Of a stretch of 64,000 bases of DNA, positions 37,486 to 46,596 are shown one piece after another. This DNA is from Bradyrhizobium sp. AZCC 1610 (GTDB taxonomy: Bacteria; Pseudomonadota; Alphaproteobacteria; Rhizobiales; Xanthobacteraceae), in the NCBI RefSeq assembly GCF_036924515.1, contig NZ_JAZHRR010000001.1, positions 6,853,001 to 6,917,000 on the forward strand, given 5' to 3'. How positions within the stretch are numbered: the first letter of the stretch is position 1; every line of letters starts with the position of its first letter. The notes beneath the pieces were generated by a model, which saw nothing but the letters and a program-made list of their open reading frames with translations, made no database searches and had not been told where the DNA came from. Both the position numbers and the translations under genes were made by a program.

Positions 37486-37716
37486 CAGGACGCCTCGATT
37501 CGGGACACCGTGGGGTGATTCCCCTAAGCCTCAAGGATAGTGGCTCTTTCGAACGCCAGGCTAGGTCAAGTTCATAAATAATCCGGAAACCATGTTTCAC
37601 AGACTTCCCGGGGCCGGCGGGAACGAACCGGAAGGAAGCGGCATAGGCCTTGCGAGGTCAGATCGCAGTAGGGCGTAACGTCCCAAAACGTGACAGTTAG
37701 CCGGTTACGGTGTGCG

Positions 37717-38001
37717 ATGCTGGATATCGATCGATCAGACGAAATCTTGGACGGCGAGTTCGTCAACCTCGACGAGCCGGCCTGCACCGAGCTGGTGCCG
37801 GTGACCCAGTCCGTGCACTGGTCGCCGAGATCGGCGCCGCGGCCCGATCCAACCTTCGTCGCACAGCTGATCGCGACCGCCGACCGGGCGCCGCAAACCC
37901 GCGGCCTTAGGCGGGCTTCGCTGGCGGATGCGCAGACGGCCTATGGCGCCAGCCAGATCCGGCGGTCCGGCACCGGCTTCCGGACCAAGCAAACCGTCTA
38001 G
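37717..38001 (+). CDS. Small conserved hypothetical protein (94 residues)
   Basis: ATG gives MLDIDRSDEILDGEFVNLDE; the C-terminal part is RPDPTFVAQLIATADRAPQTRGLRR and ADAQTAYGA, a pattern I associate with small hypothetical proteins of Rhizobiales. No known domain and no membrane helix or signal peptide. A start nine codons earlier (MTVSRLRCA) is possible. It ends two bases before the stop of the convergent membrane-protein gene. Function unknown. Confidence 0.65.
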   Translation: MLDIDRSDEILDGEFVNLDEPACTELVPVTQSVHWSPRSAPRPDPTFVAQLIATADRAPQTRGLRRASLADAQTAYGASQIRRSGTGFRTKQTV

Positions 38002-38002
38002 A

Positions 38003-38812
38003 TCAGCGTTGAGGGGTATCCGGCTTATCCGGCGAGGGCTGCGGGCCGCTGCCCGGCTGTATTCCCGGCGACGGGACTTCCGGTGACGAGATTTCCGCCG
38101 AATGGACTTCCGGTGAAGGCGTTTTCGGCGAGGTCACTTCGGGCGCGGCGGCGGGCTGCACCGGTTTCGGCGAGGTCGCCTCGGGCGCGGCGGCGGGCTG
38201 CGCCGGTTTCGGCGAGGTCGCCTCGGGCGCGGCGGCGGACTGCGCCGGTTTCGGCTCGGGCTGATCCTTCAACACGGATTCGGCAACAGAGGCTGCCGGC
38301 GGCACCGATGGCGCAGCAGGCGTGGGTGCGGCTGCCGGCGCGGGCTCGATTTTAGGCTCGGCCGGCGCCTCGACTTTTTCGGCGGCTTTTGGCGGAGGTT
38401 CGGTGGCTTTTGGCGCAGGCGCAGGCGCCGCCGCTACCGCAACTGCACGGCGCCGCGTTCGCAAGGCAAGGCCGGAGAGGAAATCCACCAGCGCCAGTGC
38501 CGTCATCAGGAAATAGGTCGAGGTGCCGAACTTCGGCCACAGCACGAATTCGGCCGCAGCCGCGCCGAACACGATCAGCGACAGCAGATGGTCGGTGAGA
38601 TATTTCGCGCCGGGGCGCGCGCCCTTGATGACTTCGGCGAGCAGCAGCAGGATGGCGAGCGTAAGCAGCACGTCGCTCAGCGTCACCGTCCATTCCGCGC
38701 CCGACATCAACGTCAGCTTCACCAGCGGATCGGTGAACGCAACGCTGGGCATCAGGAAGACGATGATGTTGTAGATCGCGAGCGGAATCAGAAGCAGCGG
38801 AAAACCGACCAT
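38003..38812 (-). CDS. Membrane protein with a repetitive Pro/Ala-rich C-terminal tail
   Basis: The first half (residues 1-125) contains four hydrophobic segments, beginning MVGFPLLLIPLAIYNIIVFL. The second half is low-complexity, with a 14-residue unit (PAQPAAAPEATSPK) repeated about three times, followed by SPEV/SPGI repeats. The DNA repeat unit is 42 bp (38124-38249). I do not recognise the family. Charged Lys/Glu/Pro tails of this kind are often periplasmic or cytoplasmic linkers. 269 residues; length is likely variable between strains because of the repeat. Confidence 0.7.
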   Translation of the reverse strand: MVGFPLLLIPLAIYNIIVFLMPSVAFTDPLVKLTLMSGAEWTVTLSDVLLTLAILLLLAEVIKGARPGAKYLTDHLLSLIVFGAAAAEFVLWPKFGTSTYFLMTALALVDFLSGLALRTRRRAVAVAAAPAPAPKATEPPPKAAEKVEAPAEPKIEPAPAAAPTPAAPSVPPAASVAESVLKDQPEPKPAQSAAAPEATSPKPAQPAAAPEATSPKPVQPAAAPEVTSPKTPSPEVHSAEISSPEVPSPGIQPGSGPQPSPDKPDTPQR

Positions 38813-38946
38813 GGGTATCGCGCCTTCCTAGGAATGCCGGAATGTCCCCGGGCAAAGCATCGCTTCGCCCTGTGGAACCTTGGCCCACTCGTTGGCCAAA
38901 TTCGGGCAGACGCCGCTGGAAGCGGCGCCTTATCCCCCGAACCCGA

Positions 38947-39129
38947 TCAGGATTCCTTCTTTTTCAGCACCTGCCGGCCCTTGTACATGCCGGTCTTCAG
39001 GTCGAGGTGGTGCGGACGGCGCAGTTCGCCGGAATCCTTGTCCTCGGCATAAGTCGGCTTCTTCAGGGCGTCCGCCGAGCGGCGCATGCCACGCCGCGAG
39101 GGCGATGTTTTTCTTCTGGGAACGGCCAT
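38947..39129 (-). CDS. rpmF: 50S ribosomal protein L32
   Basis: 60-residue protein starting [20 protein letters not shown], the L32 signature, followed by [16 protein letters not shown]. It lacks the zinc-binding cysteines seen in some L32 paralogues. Upstream on the same strand is mtgA. Essential or near-essential large-subunit protein. Confidence 0.97.
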   Translation of the reverse strand: MAVPRRKTSPSRRGMRRSADALKKPTYAEDKDSGELRRPHHLDLKTGMYKGRQVLKKKES

Positions 39130-39283
39130 AACGGTCCTCTAGGGGTGTTGTCGGAGGCATTGTCCGCAAACCGGACGGCCCAGCGCTGCGCGCACGGGCT
39201 GCGATGCCGATAAGGCCGCGCTTATAGAGGATGGGATGGCGTAAAGCTAGGCCGGCTTGCGGTTAAAGGGACTGAAAATTGGC

Positions 39284-40069
39284 TCAAAAAGCACGATTTT
39301 CGCTCCAGCAGCGGGGCACGGCGTTGGCCCGAGCCATATAGGTTCCGGCCAGACGGCGCACGCCGGGGCCGGGGTTGCGGGCGCTGCGCCTGACGGGATT
39401 GGGCAGGATCGACGCCAGCAAGGCAGCCTCGCGCGCGGAAAGCGTGGCCGCCGAATGGCCGAACGCGTACATCGACCCGGCCTCGGCCCCGAATTGTCCG
39501 GATGGGCCGAGCTCGGCGATGTTGAGGTAAATTTCCAGGATCCGCTGCTTGGGCAGCATGAGATCGATCCACATCGCCAGCGGCAGTTCCAGCGCCTTGC
39601 GGACCACGCTGCGGCCCGGCCAAAGGAACAGGTTCTTGGCCACCTGCTGGGTAATCGTCGATCCGCCGCGGGCAGTCTCACCATCCTCGGCGTCGTCGAT
39701 CGCATCCTGCAGCGCACCCCAATCGACCCCGCGATGGCTGCAGAATCTGGCGTCTTCGGAGCCCACCACCGAGCGCGGCAGTGAGGGCGAAATCACGTTG
39801 AAATTGACCCATTGCCGGGATACCGGCACGCCGTTGAGCCAGCGCCAAGCCATCAGCGCCGAGACCGGATGGCCGGTTCGGTAGAGCGGCGTCACCAGAT
39901 AGGGCAGCAACAGCACCGCAAGCAGGATCAGCAATAAAATTCGGACAATGCGCAAATTGGATGCTTCCGGTTCAGCCCAACCCGGCCCGGGACCGGCGAA
40001 CAGGCCCCACCCACGTGACATCTCCATGATATTTCGTGCGTTTTCCAGCGCTTTTGTGACCGGGGTCAT
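39284..40069 (-). CDS. mtgA: Monofunctional biosynthetic peptidoglycan transglycosylase
   Basis: Polymerises lipid II into glycan chains outside the cytoplasmic membrane. One membrane helix near residues 42-62 ([18 protein letters not shown]), then the GT51 domain with catalytic region [29 protein letters not shown] and [13 protein letters not shown]. No transpeptidase domain is present. 261 residues; the start is uncertain because several ATGs precede the helix, the nearest 48 bases downstream. Divergent from the ispA-like gene. Confidence 0.94.
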   Translation of the reverse strand: MTPVTKALENARNIMEMSRGWGLFAGPGPGWAEPEASNLRIVRILLLILLAVLLLPYLVTPLYRTGHPVSALMAWRWLNGVPVSRQWVNFNVISPSLPRSVVGSEDARFCSHRGVDWGALQDAIDDAEDGETARGGSTITQQVAKNLFLWPGRSVVRKALELPLAMWIDLMLPKQRILEIYLNIAELGPSGQFGAEAGSMYAFGHSAATLSAREAALLASILPNPVRRSARNPGPGVRRLAGTYMARANAVPRCWSENRAF

Positions 40070-40131
40070 GGAATTGACGAAGCCGTTGCCATCAACGATT
40101 GTCCGGCCAAATTGATCTGGAGCTATTCTTA

Positions 40132-41052
40132 ATGACGACCGCCACTGCCGATTTTGCCAAACGACTGGACCAGACCGCGGACGATACCGAAGCCCTGCTG
40201 GCGAAGCTGTTGTCCGATACGCTGTTGCCCGACGAGATCGTCCGGCCGAAGCGGCTGATGGAGGCGATGCGCTATTCCAGCCTCGGCGGCGGAAAGCGGC
40301 TGCGGCCCTTTCTGGTAGCCGAAAGTTCGGCGGTGTTCGGTGTTCCGCGCGAAGCGGCCCTGCTGGTCGGCGCGGCCCTGGAATGCATCCATTGCTATTC
40401 CCTGATCCATGACGACCTGCCCGCGATGGACAACAGCGACCTGCGCCGCGGCCGGCCCACGCTGCACAAGGAGACCGACGACGCCACCGCGATCCTCGCC
40501 GGCGACGGGCTGTTGACGCTGGCGTTCGACATCGTCACCCGCGACGAGATCCACAAGGACGCCACTGTGCGCCTGCTCCTGACGCGCGCGCTGGCGCGCG
40601 CCTCCGGCATTGGCGGCATGGTCGGCGGCCAGATCCTCGACCTCGCCGGCGAAGGCCGGTTCGGCGACCGCGAACCGGTCGACGTGGCACGGCTGCAGCA
40701 GATGAAGACCGGCGCGCTGTTGCGTTATGGCTGCATCGCCGGCGCCATCCTCGGCCAGTCTTCACAGAAGGAATACCAGGCGCTCGACGATTACGGCCGT
40801 GCACTCGGTGAGGCGTTTCAGATCGCCGACGATCTGCTCGACGTCGAGGGCGACGCGGCGGCGCTCGGCAAGCAGACCGGGCAGGATGCGGCGCTCGGCA
40901 AGACCACCTTCGTCACCCAGCTCGGTATCGACGGCGCCAAGCAGCGCGTGCGCGATCTGCTGGCGCGGGCGGATTCGGCGCTGTCGATCTTCGGGACAAA
41001 GGGCGACGTGTTGCGGGCAGCCGCGCGCTTCGTCGCGGAGCGCAAGAACTAG
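40132..41052 (+). CDS. ispA: Polyprenyl (farnesyl-type) diphosphate synthase
   Basis: Makes farnesyl or geranylgeranyl diphosphate for quinones, undecaprenol and hopanoids. First Asp-rich motif DDLPAMD at residues 94-100 with upstream YSLIH, second motif DDLLD at 233-237. The residues before the first motif resemble bacterial IspA-type farnesyl synthases. 306 residues from the ATG giving [10 protein letters not shown]; an earlier start 11 codons upstream is possible. It is followed closely by the DUF1345 gene. Chain length is inference. Confidence 0.88.
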   Translation: MTTATADFAKRLDQTADDTEALLAKLLSDTLLPDEIVRPKRLMEAMRYSSLGGGKRLRPFLVAESSAVFGVPREAALLVGAALECIHCYSLIHDDLPAMDNSDLRRGRPTLHKETDDATAILAGDGLLTLAFDIVTRDEIHKDATVRLLLTRALARASGIGGMVGGQILDLAGEGRFGDREPVDVARLQQMKTGALLRYGCIAGAILGQSSQKEYQALDDYGRALGEAFQIADDLLDVEGDAAALGKQTGQDAALGKTTFVTQLGIDGAKQRVRDLLARADSALSIFGTKGDVLRAAARFVAERKN

Positions 41053-41071
41053 CGAGCAATAGAGGCTGCGG

Positions 41072-41752
41072 ATGAGCAAGGAATTCGAAGAGCACCTTGT
41101 TCGGTTCCGCAACCTGCCGCTGCCAGTCCGCGTGGTCTACGGGAGGCCGCGCACCTTCATCGCGCTCGCGGTCGGCGTCATCGCGTTCCTGCTGCTGCCC
41201 GGCACGCTGCGGCTGCCAACGCGGCTTGTCGTCGGCTGGGACGTGTTCGCCGCGCTGTATCTCGTGCTCGCCTACATCATGATGCTGCGCTGTGACGTCA
41301 GCCATATAAGGCGCAGCGCGGTGTTGCAGGATGACGGGCGTTTCCTGATCCTGTTGTTGACCGCGTTTGGCGCCCTCGCGAGCCTTGGCGCGATCGTGTT
41401 CGAGCTCGGCGCCTCTAAAGGCAATCCGGCCGGGCTGATCCTGGCGACGGTGACGATCGTGGTGTCATGGGCGCTGGTGCACACCGCCTTTGCGCTGCAC
41501 TACGCGCATGATTTCTACCGCGGCAGCAAAGCCGGCGGCCTGCAGTTCCCGGGCGGCGACGCGCGCGAGGATGCGGACTATTGGGACTTCGTCTACTTCT
41601 CGTTCGTGATCGGCATGACCGCGCAGGTTTCCGATGTCGGCATCACCGACAGGGTCATCCGCCGCACCGCGACCGTGCACGGCATCATCTCATTCGTGTT
41701 CAATACGGCGCTGCTGGCCTTAATGGTGAATATCGCGGCGAGCGCGATCTAA
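41072..41752 (+). CDS. DUF1345 membrane protein
   Basis: 226 residues with about five to six hydrophobic helices. The DUF1345 features are LPVRVVYGRPRTFIAL, the central ALVHTAFALHYAHDFYRG and the C-terminal YFSFVIGMTAQVSDVGITDRVIRR. This last part resembles the C-terminal region of TMEM175-like or ion-channel-type families but its function is unknown. 19 bases separate it from ispA, so cotranscription is likely. Confidence 0.88.
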   Translation: MSKEFEEHLVRFRNLPLPVRVVYGRPRTFIALAVGVIAFLLLPGTLRLPTRLVVGWDVFAALYLVLAYIMMLRCDVSHIRRSAVLQDDGRFLILLLTAFGALASLGAIVFELGASKGNPAGLILATVTIVVSWALVHTAFALHYAHDFYRGSKAGGLQFPGGDAREDADYWDFVYFSFVIGMTAQVSDVGITDRVIRRTATVHGIISFVFNTALLALMVNIAASAI

Positions 41753-41850
41753 CCCCCGTCGTCCCCGGCGCCCTGAATCTGGCCCGGACCCCTGCCGTGA
41801 AGACAGAGATGAGCCGGGGCCGTGGCGTGTTCGATAACACGCGGCGGTGG

Positions 41851-43623
41851 CTATGGGCACACGCCCGACATGATGGCGCTGTAGGAGTGGCAACCCACCT
41901 GACGTTCGTGGCCGGTAAGCGGCCGGCCTGTAGACGACAGCCCTGGACCAGTCGGTCCCTGAGAACGCCTGACGATAACTTGCCTTGGTTCCGGAGCATG
42001 CCTTGCTTCGGGAACGCGCCGTGATTCCGGCCTGTCGCGCGTTGCCACCGGCTTTTTGGCGCGACGCTTTTCGCATTCATTGTCGTCGTTGAGGAACGAG
42101 CCCTCGGCGCAGGCGATCTTGGTGCAGCGGTCGCCATCGGCCTGGAAGCCGTGTTCGCAGACCAGCGGACACACCCGTGACGACTTCAGCTTGATCGTAT
42201 CGAGCGTATCGACGCTGGCGACCTTGGTGTCGAGCTTGGTTCCGGCGTAGCGGTTGAACAGCGTCAGCGACCGCTGCGAGGCGTTATTCCAGTTGCCATC
42301 GGCGTTGCCGGTCAGGCAGCCGACGCGGCGCAGCTCGGCCTGCACCGATTTGGTGACGTCGGCCTGCGGCGGCCCCGCGGCGAGGGCAGCAACGTTCACG
42401 GCCTTGTCCTTGTCAGCGGGGGCTGGAGCAGATGCCTTGTCGGCGTTGGCGCTTTCGGCGGCGACGCGCTTCTGTTCGGCGGCAGCCGCCTGGTCCTGCG
42501 CCACCTGCTTGGCCTTTTCAGCCGCGATGCGCGCCTGCTCGGCGGCTTTGGCTTCCGCTTCGGCTTTTGCCTGTTGCGACTTCCGGGCGCCCTCCGCGGC
42601 GAGCCGTGCCCGCTCCTGCTCGGCCAGCCGCGCTTTCTCGGTCGCGGCGACGCGTGCTTCTTCGGCGGCGATCTTGTCGAGCTGAAGCTTGGCGAGGCTG
42701 GCGTAGAAGCCATCGGGATACTGCGCGAGGAAGGCGTTGAGCGCGCTCTTGTTGCCGATCTGCAGCGCGAGTTCGTAATCGCGGCGGGCTTCGGCCTGCG
42801 CACTGGGGGCGGGTGTCGCAGGGGCCGCCGCAACCGCCGGGCGAGCCGGCACCAACGGCACGTCTTCACCGCCGAGCGAACCATACACAAAGGGTTCCTG
42901 CCGGTTATTGGTGGTCTTGAGCACCTCGTCGCGGACAAAGCCGAACGCGCGGCGCACGTCGAGCCCGGGCTTGGTCAAATGGTGCGACAGCGCCGCCGTG
43001 AACGGGCTGTTCTGGCCGTCGCCGTCGGCTGCGGTGGACCCGGCCTTGGCTGAATAAGCGATCAGGACGTTCGGGCTGGTCGGCTCGACCTTGGCCAGGC
43101 CCTGCCCGATAGCGCGCGAAGCAACCGTGCGCTTCATCGTCCGGGCGAACGGATTGTCGCGGCAGGCGTCGAGAATCACGAGCCGCAGCTTCTTGGCCGG
43201 CTCGATCGCGATCAGAATGCGGTCGAGCGAGAGGCCTTCGTCATAGATGTCCGTGTCGCGTTCCAGCCGCGCATCGACGGGAATCAGGTAGTTCCCGCCG
43301 TCCACCTCGATACCGTGGCCGGCGTAATAGACCACCGCGATATCGGCATCGCGCGCACGATCCGCGAAGTCGCGCAGCGCGCGACGGGTCTCGGCCGCCG
43401 GCAGGTCGCGGCGGGAATCGACGACATCAAAGCCCGCGTCTTTCAACGTCGCCGCGATCTTGGCGCTGTCGTTAACGGGATTGGCCAGCGGCGCGACATT
43501 TTTGTAGGCGGAATTGCCAACCACCAGCGCCACGCGCTTCTCGGCAAGGGCCGGCTCGCTCACGAACAGGAAGGCCGCGGCTGCAGCGGCCCATCGAAGC
43601 AATTTTAGCGATCCAGACATCAT
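41851..43623 (-). CDS. Caspase-family (peptidase C14, orthocaspase-type) secreted protein
   Basis: 590 residues. A signal peptide ends near residue 28 (SEPALAE). The caspase p20-like domain runs from about 29 to 255 with catalytic H103 (VYYAGHGIEVDGGNYLIP) and C154 (LVILDACRDNPF). After it comes a Pro/Ala linker, a long Lys/Glu/Ala-rich coiled coil (about 290-400), a peptidoglycan-binding-like segment (VQAELRRVGCLTGNADGNW), and a cysteine-rich tail (CEHGFQADGDRCTKIACAEGSF). Substrate unknown; the metacaspase type usually cleaves after basic residues. Periplasmic or exported location is likely. Confidence 0.88.
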   Translation of the reverse strand: MMSGSLKLLRWAAAAAAFLFVSEPALAEKRVALVVGNSAYKNVAPLANPVNDSAKIAATLKDAGFDVVDSRRDLPAAETRRALRDFADRARDADIAVVYYAGHGIEVDGGNYLIPVDARLERDTDIYDEGLSLDRILIAIEPAKKLRLVILDACRDNPFARTMKRTVASRAIGQGLAKVEPTSPNVLIAYSAKAGSTAADGDGQNSPFTAALSHHLTKPGLDVRRAFGFVRDEVLKTTNNRQEPFVYGSLGGEDVPLVPARPAVAAAPATPAPSAQAEARRDYELALQIGNKSALNAFLAQYPDGFYASLAKLQLDKIAAEEARVAATEKARLAEQERARLAAEGARKSQQAKAEAEAKAAEQARIAAEKAKQVAQDQAAAAEQKRVAAESANADKASAPAPADKDKAVNVAALAAGPPQADVTKSVQAELRRVGCLTGNADGNWNNASQRSLTLFNRYAGTKLDTKVASVDTLDTIKLKSSRVCPLVCEHGFQADGDRCTKIACAEGSFLNDDNECEKRRAKKPVATRDRPESRRVPEARHAPEPRQVIVRRSQGPTGPGLSSTGRPLTGHERQVGCHSYSAIMSGVCP

Positions 43624-43860
43624 AATGACTCCTCCGGAGCCTTGTACCTTTTTACCACACCGGCCTGCCTACCAGAAGCCACAGCCCGGCTTTGTGAGTT
43701 AAGTCACGATCCACGCCAACGTGAATTGTGCCCTCGCTATATCCTTAGTCGGGCCAGCGCCCTGTCGGTTCGGCCATGACCGACCACCTTTTCCGCCGGG
43801 ATCCCGTCCAGGTATAAACCTCCGGCGACAGGCATGTATTCCCGGTGCAGTATGAGCCGC

Positions 43861-44289
43861 TCAACGCGGCACGACATGCTCCCGGTATTGCGGCAGGTCG
43901 TCCGTGATCGCAAACCACGATGCCTTGGAGCCGACAAAAATGTGAGCGGTCGGGCGGATCGAGGGATCGTCGACCAGCGTGCCCATGGCGACGTGGACGA
44001 AGGCGCCTTCACGCACCACCGAATAGAGCAAAGAGCCGCATTTCCGGCAATGCGCGTCGTGGCCGGCCTCGTCGCCATAGATCATGAGATCGTCCTCGCC
44101 CTTGATGACGCTGAATTTGTCGCGCGCGATGCCAGCGAACGGCTTGAACGCCGCACCGGTGGTGCGCCGGCAATTCGAGCAATGGCAGTTCAAGGCGTAG
44201 CCGAATTCGTCAGCCACAGCGTAGCTGACCGCGCGGCAAAAGCATTCTCCGGCAAGAATGCGAGCATTCGATTTTGCTGAACCCGCCAC
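43861..44289 (-). CDS. GFA family protein (glutathione-dependent formaldehyde-activating enzyme fold)
   Basis: About 142 residues. The zinc-binding cysteine pattern is complete: ECFCRAVSY, NCHCSNCRRTTG and HCRKCGS. Conserved GSLLYSVVREGAFVHVAMGTLDD-like region and HIFVGSKASWFAITDDLPQY support the fold. A GTG start is preferred because its GAGGAG site has good spacing; a TTG two codons upstream touches the site. Most GFA homologues lack a proven formaldehyde role, so function is open. Confidence 0.87.
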   Translation of the reverse strand: MAGSAKSNARILAGECFCRAVSYAVADEFGYALNCHCSNCRRTTGAAFKPFAGIARDKFSVIKGEDDLMIYGDEAGHDAHCRKCGSLLYSVVREGAFVHVAMGTLVDDPSIRPTAHIFVGSKASWFAITDDLPQYREHVVPR

Positions 44290-44390
44290 CTGCAACTCCT
44301 CGCAACCGTGATCAAGTCAGCCTAGCGCAATGAAGCGGTTCGTGGCTTAATTCAGCTCGAACAAATTTCTTTTCGCCGGGAGGAACTACC

Positions 44391-44765
44391 GTGAGTCACG
44401 ACCGATCGACCGTCGAAGCCGTGGTGAAGAACTATTTCGATGGCCTGTATGAGGGCGATGCCGACAAGCTCGGCGCGATCTTCGACGCCACCGCCGATTT
44501 GCGCTGGCTGGAAAACGGCGAATTGCAGGTGCTGACCGTGCCGGACTGGCTCGATCGCGTGCGCAAGCGCCCCTCAGCCAAGGCCGAAGGCAAGCCGCGC
44601 GAGGATTTCATCGTCACAATCGACCGCTCCGATGATCAGACCGCCTTCATCAAGGTGCGCTGCCAATTGCCGCCGCGCTACTTCACCGATTATCTGGTGG
44701 CGATGAAGCTGCGCGACGGCTGGAAGATCGTCTCGAAATCCTACCGCTACGACCTGCGCGAGTAG
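44391..44765 (+). CDS. Nuclear transport factor 2-like (SnoaL/lumazine-binding type) protein
   Basis: 124-residue single-domain protein with NTF2-like fold, seen in VVKNYFDGLYEGDADKLGAIFDATADLRWLENG and the C-terminal DYLVAMKLRDGWKIVSKSYRYD. It starts with GTG. Related proteins are ketosteroid-isomerase-like or dehydratase-like, but no catalytic residues are obvious. Function unknown. Confidence 0.78.
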   Translation: MSHDRSTVEAVVKNYFDGLYEGDADKLGAIFDATADLRWLENGELQVLTVPDWLDRVRKRPSAKAEGKPREDFIVTIDRSDDQTAFIKVRCQLPPRYFTDYLVAMKLRDGWKIVSKSYRYDLRE

Positions 44766-44925
44766 TCGATCAGACGAGCACGCCCGCCGGCGACAGTTGT
44801 TGGCAACCTCGAGAAGTTCGATCGCCAGTTTGGCCGGACCGACTTGAAGCCTGATAGTCCCGTCCATGAGCGCGTCCCCTTCGCATTATTGACCTCGCGG
44901 TTTTTCCCTGCGAACTGGGACCATC

Positions 44926-46533
44926 ATGGAAGCCAAGTTTCAGATCTTTTTGATCCTGCTCGCGGCGCTGGCAGGGACCGCATTGCTGGCGCGGCGAATC
45001 AACGTCGCACCGGCCATCCTGCTGCTGCTCGCAGGCATCGCGCTGGCCTTCGTGCCCGGCATGCCGACGGTGGAATTGCCGCCTGAGCTGGTGCTGCTCG
45101 TATTCCTGCCGCCGCTGATCTATTCGGCGAGCGTCGCCATGAGCTGGCGCGAATTCAAGTCCAATCTCCGTCCGATCATCCTGCTGTCGGTCGGCTGCGT
45201 GATCTTCACCGCCTTCGCGGTCGCGACCGCGACGCATTATCTCATCGGGCTGCCCTGGGGCGTCGGCTTCCTGCTGGGGGCGATCGTCGCACCGCCGGAC
45301 GTGGTGGCGCCGCTAGCGATTGCCCGCAAGCTCGGCATGCCGCGCCGCATTCTCGTCGTGCTCGAGGGCGAGGGGCTGGCCAACGATGCCACCGCGCTGA
45401 TCCTCTATCGCTTCGCCGTGGCGGCGATTTCGACCGGTCTGTTCTCGCTGCCGAAGGCCACCGGCACCTTCGCGATGATCGTCGTCTGCGAGATCCTGTT
45501 CGGCGTGGCGATCGGCTGGCTCTCCTTGCGCGCCCGCCATCGCGCGCGGGATCCGCAGGTCGAGATCACGCTGTCGCTGATCACCCCCTACCTCGCCTTC
45601 TGGGTCCCCGAGCATCTCGGCGGCTCCGGCGTGATCGCAACCGTGGCCTGCGGCCTCTATATCAGCTGGAATGGACCGCTCTTGATTTCATCGGCGACGC
45701 GCCTGCAGGGCATCTTCTTCTGGGACCTCGTGATCTATTTGGTCGAGGGCTCGCTGTTCCTGCTGACGGGATTCCAGATGCGGCTGCTGTTCGAGAAATC
45801 GAAGGCGTTTCCGCTGCAGGAAATCCTGTTCGCCACCGCGCTGGTCGCCATCATCGTCATCGTGGCGCGCTTTGCCTGGGTCTATCCCGCAACCTATCTT
45901 CCGCGTCTGATCAGCAGACGAATCCGTGAACGTGATCCGCCGCCATCCTGGCAGACCGTGTTCGTGGTGGCCTTCACCGGCGTGCGCGGCGCGGTGTCGC
46001 TCGCAGCGGCGCTGGCGCTGCCGTTCGCGCTGCCGAGCGGCGAGGGCTTTCCCCACCGCGACATGATCCTGTTCGTGGCCTTCGGCGTCATCTTCATCAC
46101 CCTGGTGGGATTGGGGCTTGGATTGCCGGCGGTGGTGCGATGGCTCGGGGTCGCCAAAGACGGCCGCAGCGAACATTTGGCGGAGCATGAAGCGGAGATC
46201 GCGGCGCGCCGCGAGGCGCTCGATGCGGCGCTCAGATCGCTCGATGCCATCACCGACGACCGCGAGCTTTCCGACGGAGTCGTCAAGCTGCTGCGTGCAC
46301 GGCACGAGGTCCGCAGCAATCAGCTCCCTGACGTGCTCGATGCCGACGCCCACGATATCTCGGCGGCCGGTACCGAGTTGACGCGGGAATTGATTGCGGC
46401 GGAACGGAAGTTCATCCACGTCCTGCTCCGCGACGGCAAGATCACCGACGAAACCAGGCGGCGGATCGAACGCGACCTCGATCTGGAGGAAGCCAGCTTG
46501 AGCAATCGGGAGTATCGGAAGATCGCGCTCTAG
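44926..46533 (+). CDS. Na+/H+ antiporter, CPA1 family
   Basis: 535 residues with about 12 membrane helices over the first 410 residues (LILLAALAGTALLARRINVAPAILLLLAGI; GVGFLLGAIVAPPDVVAPLAIARKLG; AVSLAAALALPFALPSG). The conserved GAIVAPPDVVAPLAIARKLGMP with GEGLANDATALILYRFA contains the essential acidic residues of NhaP-type antiporters. A cytoplasmic tail follows, about residues 415-535, rich in Arg/Glu. The tail may have a regulatory role, as in plant SOS1-like proteins, but this is inference. Confidence 0.92.
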   Translation: MEAKFQIFLILLAALAGTALLARRINVAPAILLLLAGIALAFVPGMPTVELPPELVLLVFLPPLIYSASVAMSWREFKSNLRPIILLSVGCVIFTAFAVATATHYLIGLPWGVGFLLGAIVAPPDVVAPLAIARKLGMPRRILVVLEGEGLANDATALILYRFAVAAISTGLFSLPKATGTFAMIVVCEILFGVAIGWLSLRARHRARDPQVEITLSLITPYLAFWVPEHLGGSGVIATVACGLYISWNGPLLISSATRLQGIFFWDLVIYLVEGSLFLLTGFQMRLLFEKSKAFPLQEILFATALVAIIVIVARFAWVYPATYLPRLISRRIRERDPPPSWQTVFVVAFTGVRGAVSLAAALALPFALPSGEGFPHRDMILFVAFGVIFITLVGLGLGLPAVVRWLGVAKDGRSEHLAEHEAEIAARREALDAALRSLDAITDDRELSDGVVKLLRARHEVRSNQLPDVLDADAHDISAAGTELTRELIAAERKFIHVLLRDGKITDETRRRIERDLDLEEASLSNREYRKIAL

Positions 46534-46596
46534 AAGCCGTCATTGCCTGCGACAACGCGAAGCGTTTGCGCAGCGGCAGCGACGATCGACAGATCC

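Noticed and set aside
41851..43623. Caspase gene as part of a phage-defence system
   Set aside because: Neighbours are metabolic, there is a signal peptide, and no effector or sensor genes of known defence systems are adjacent.
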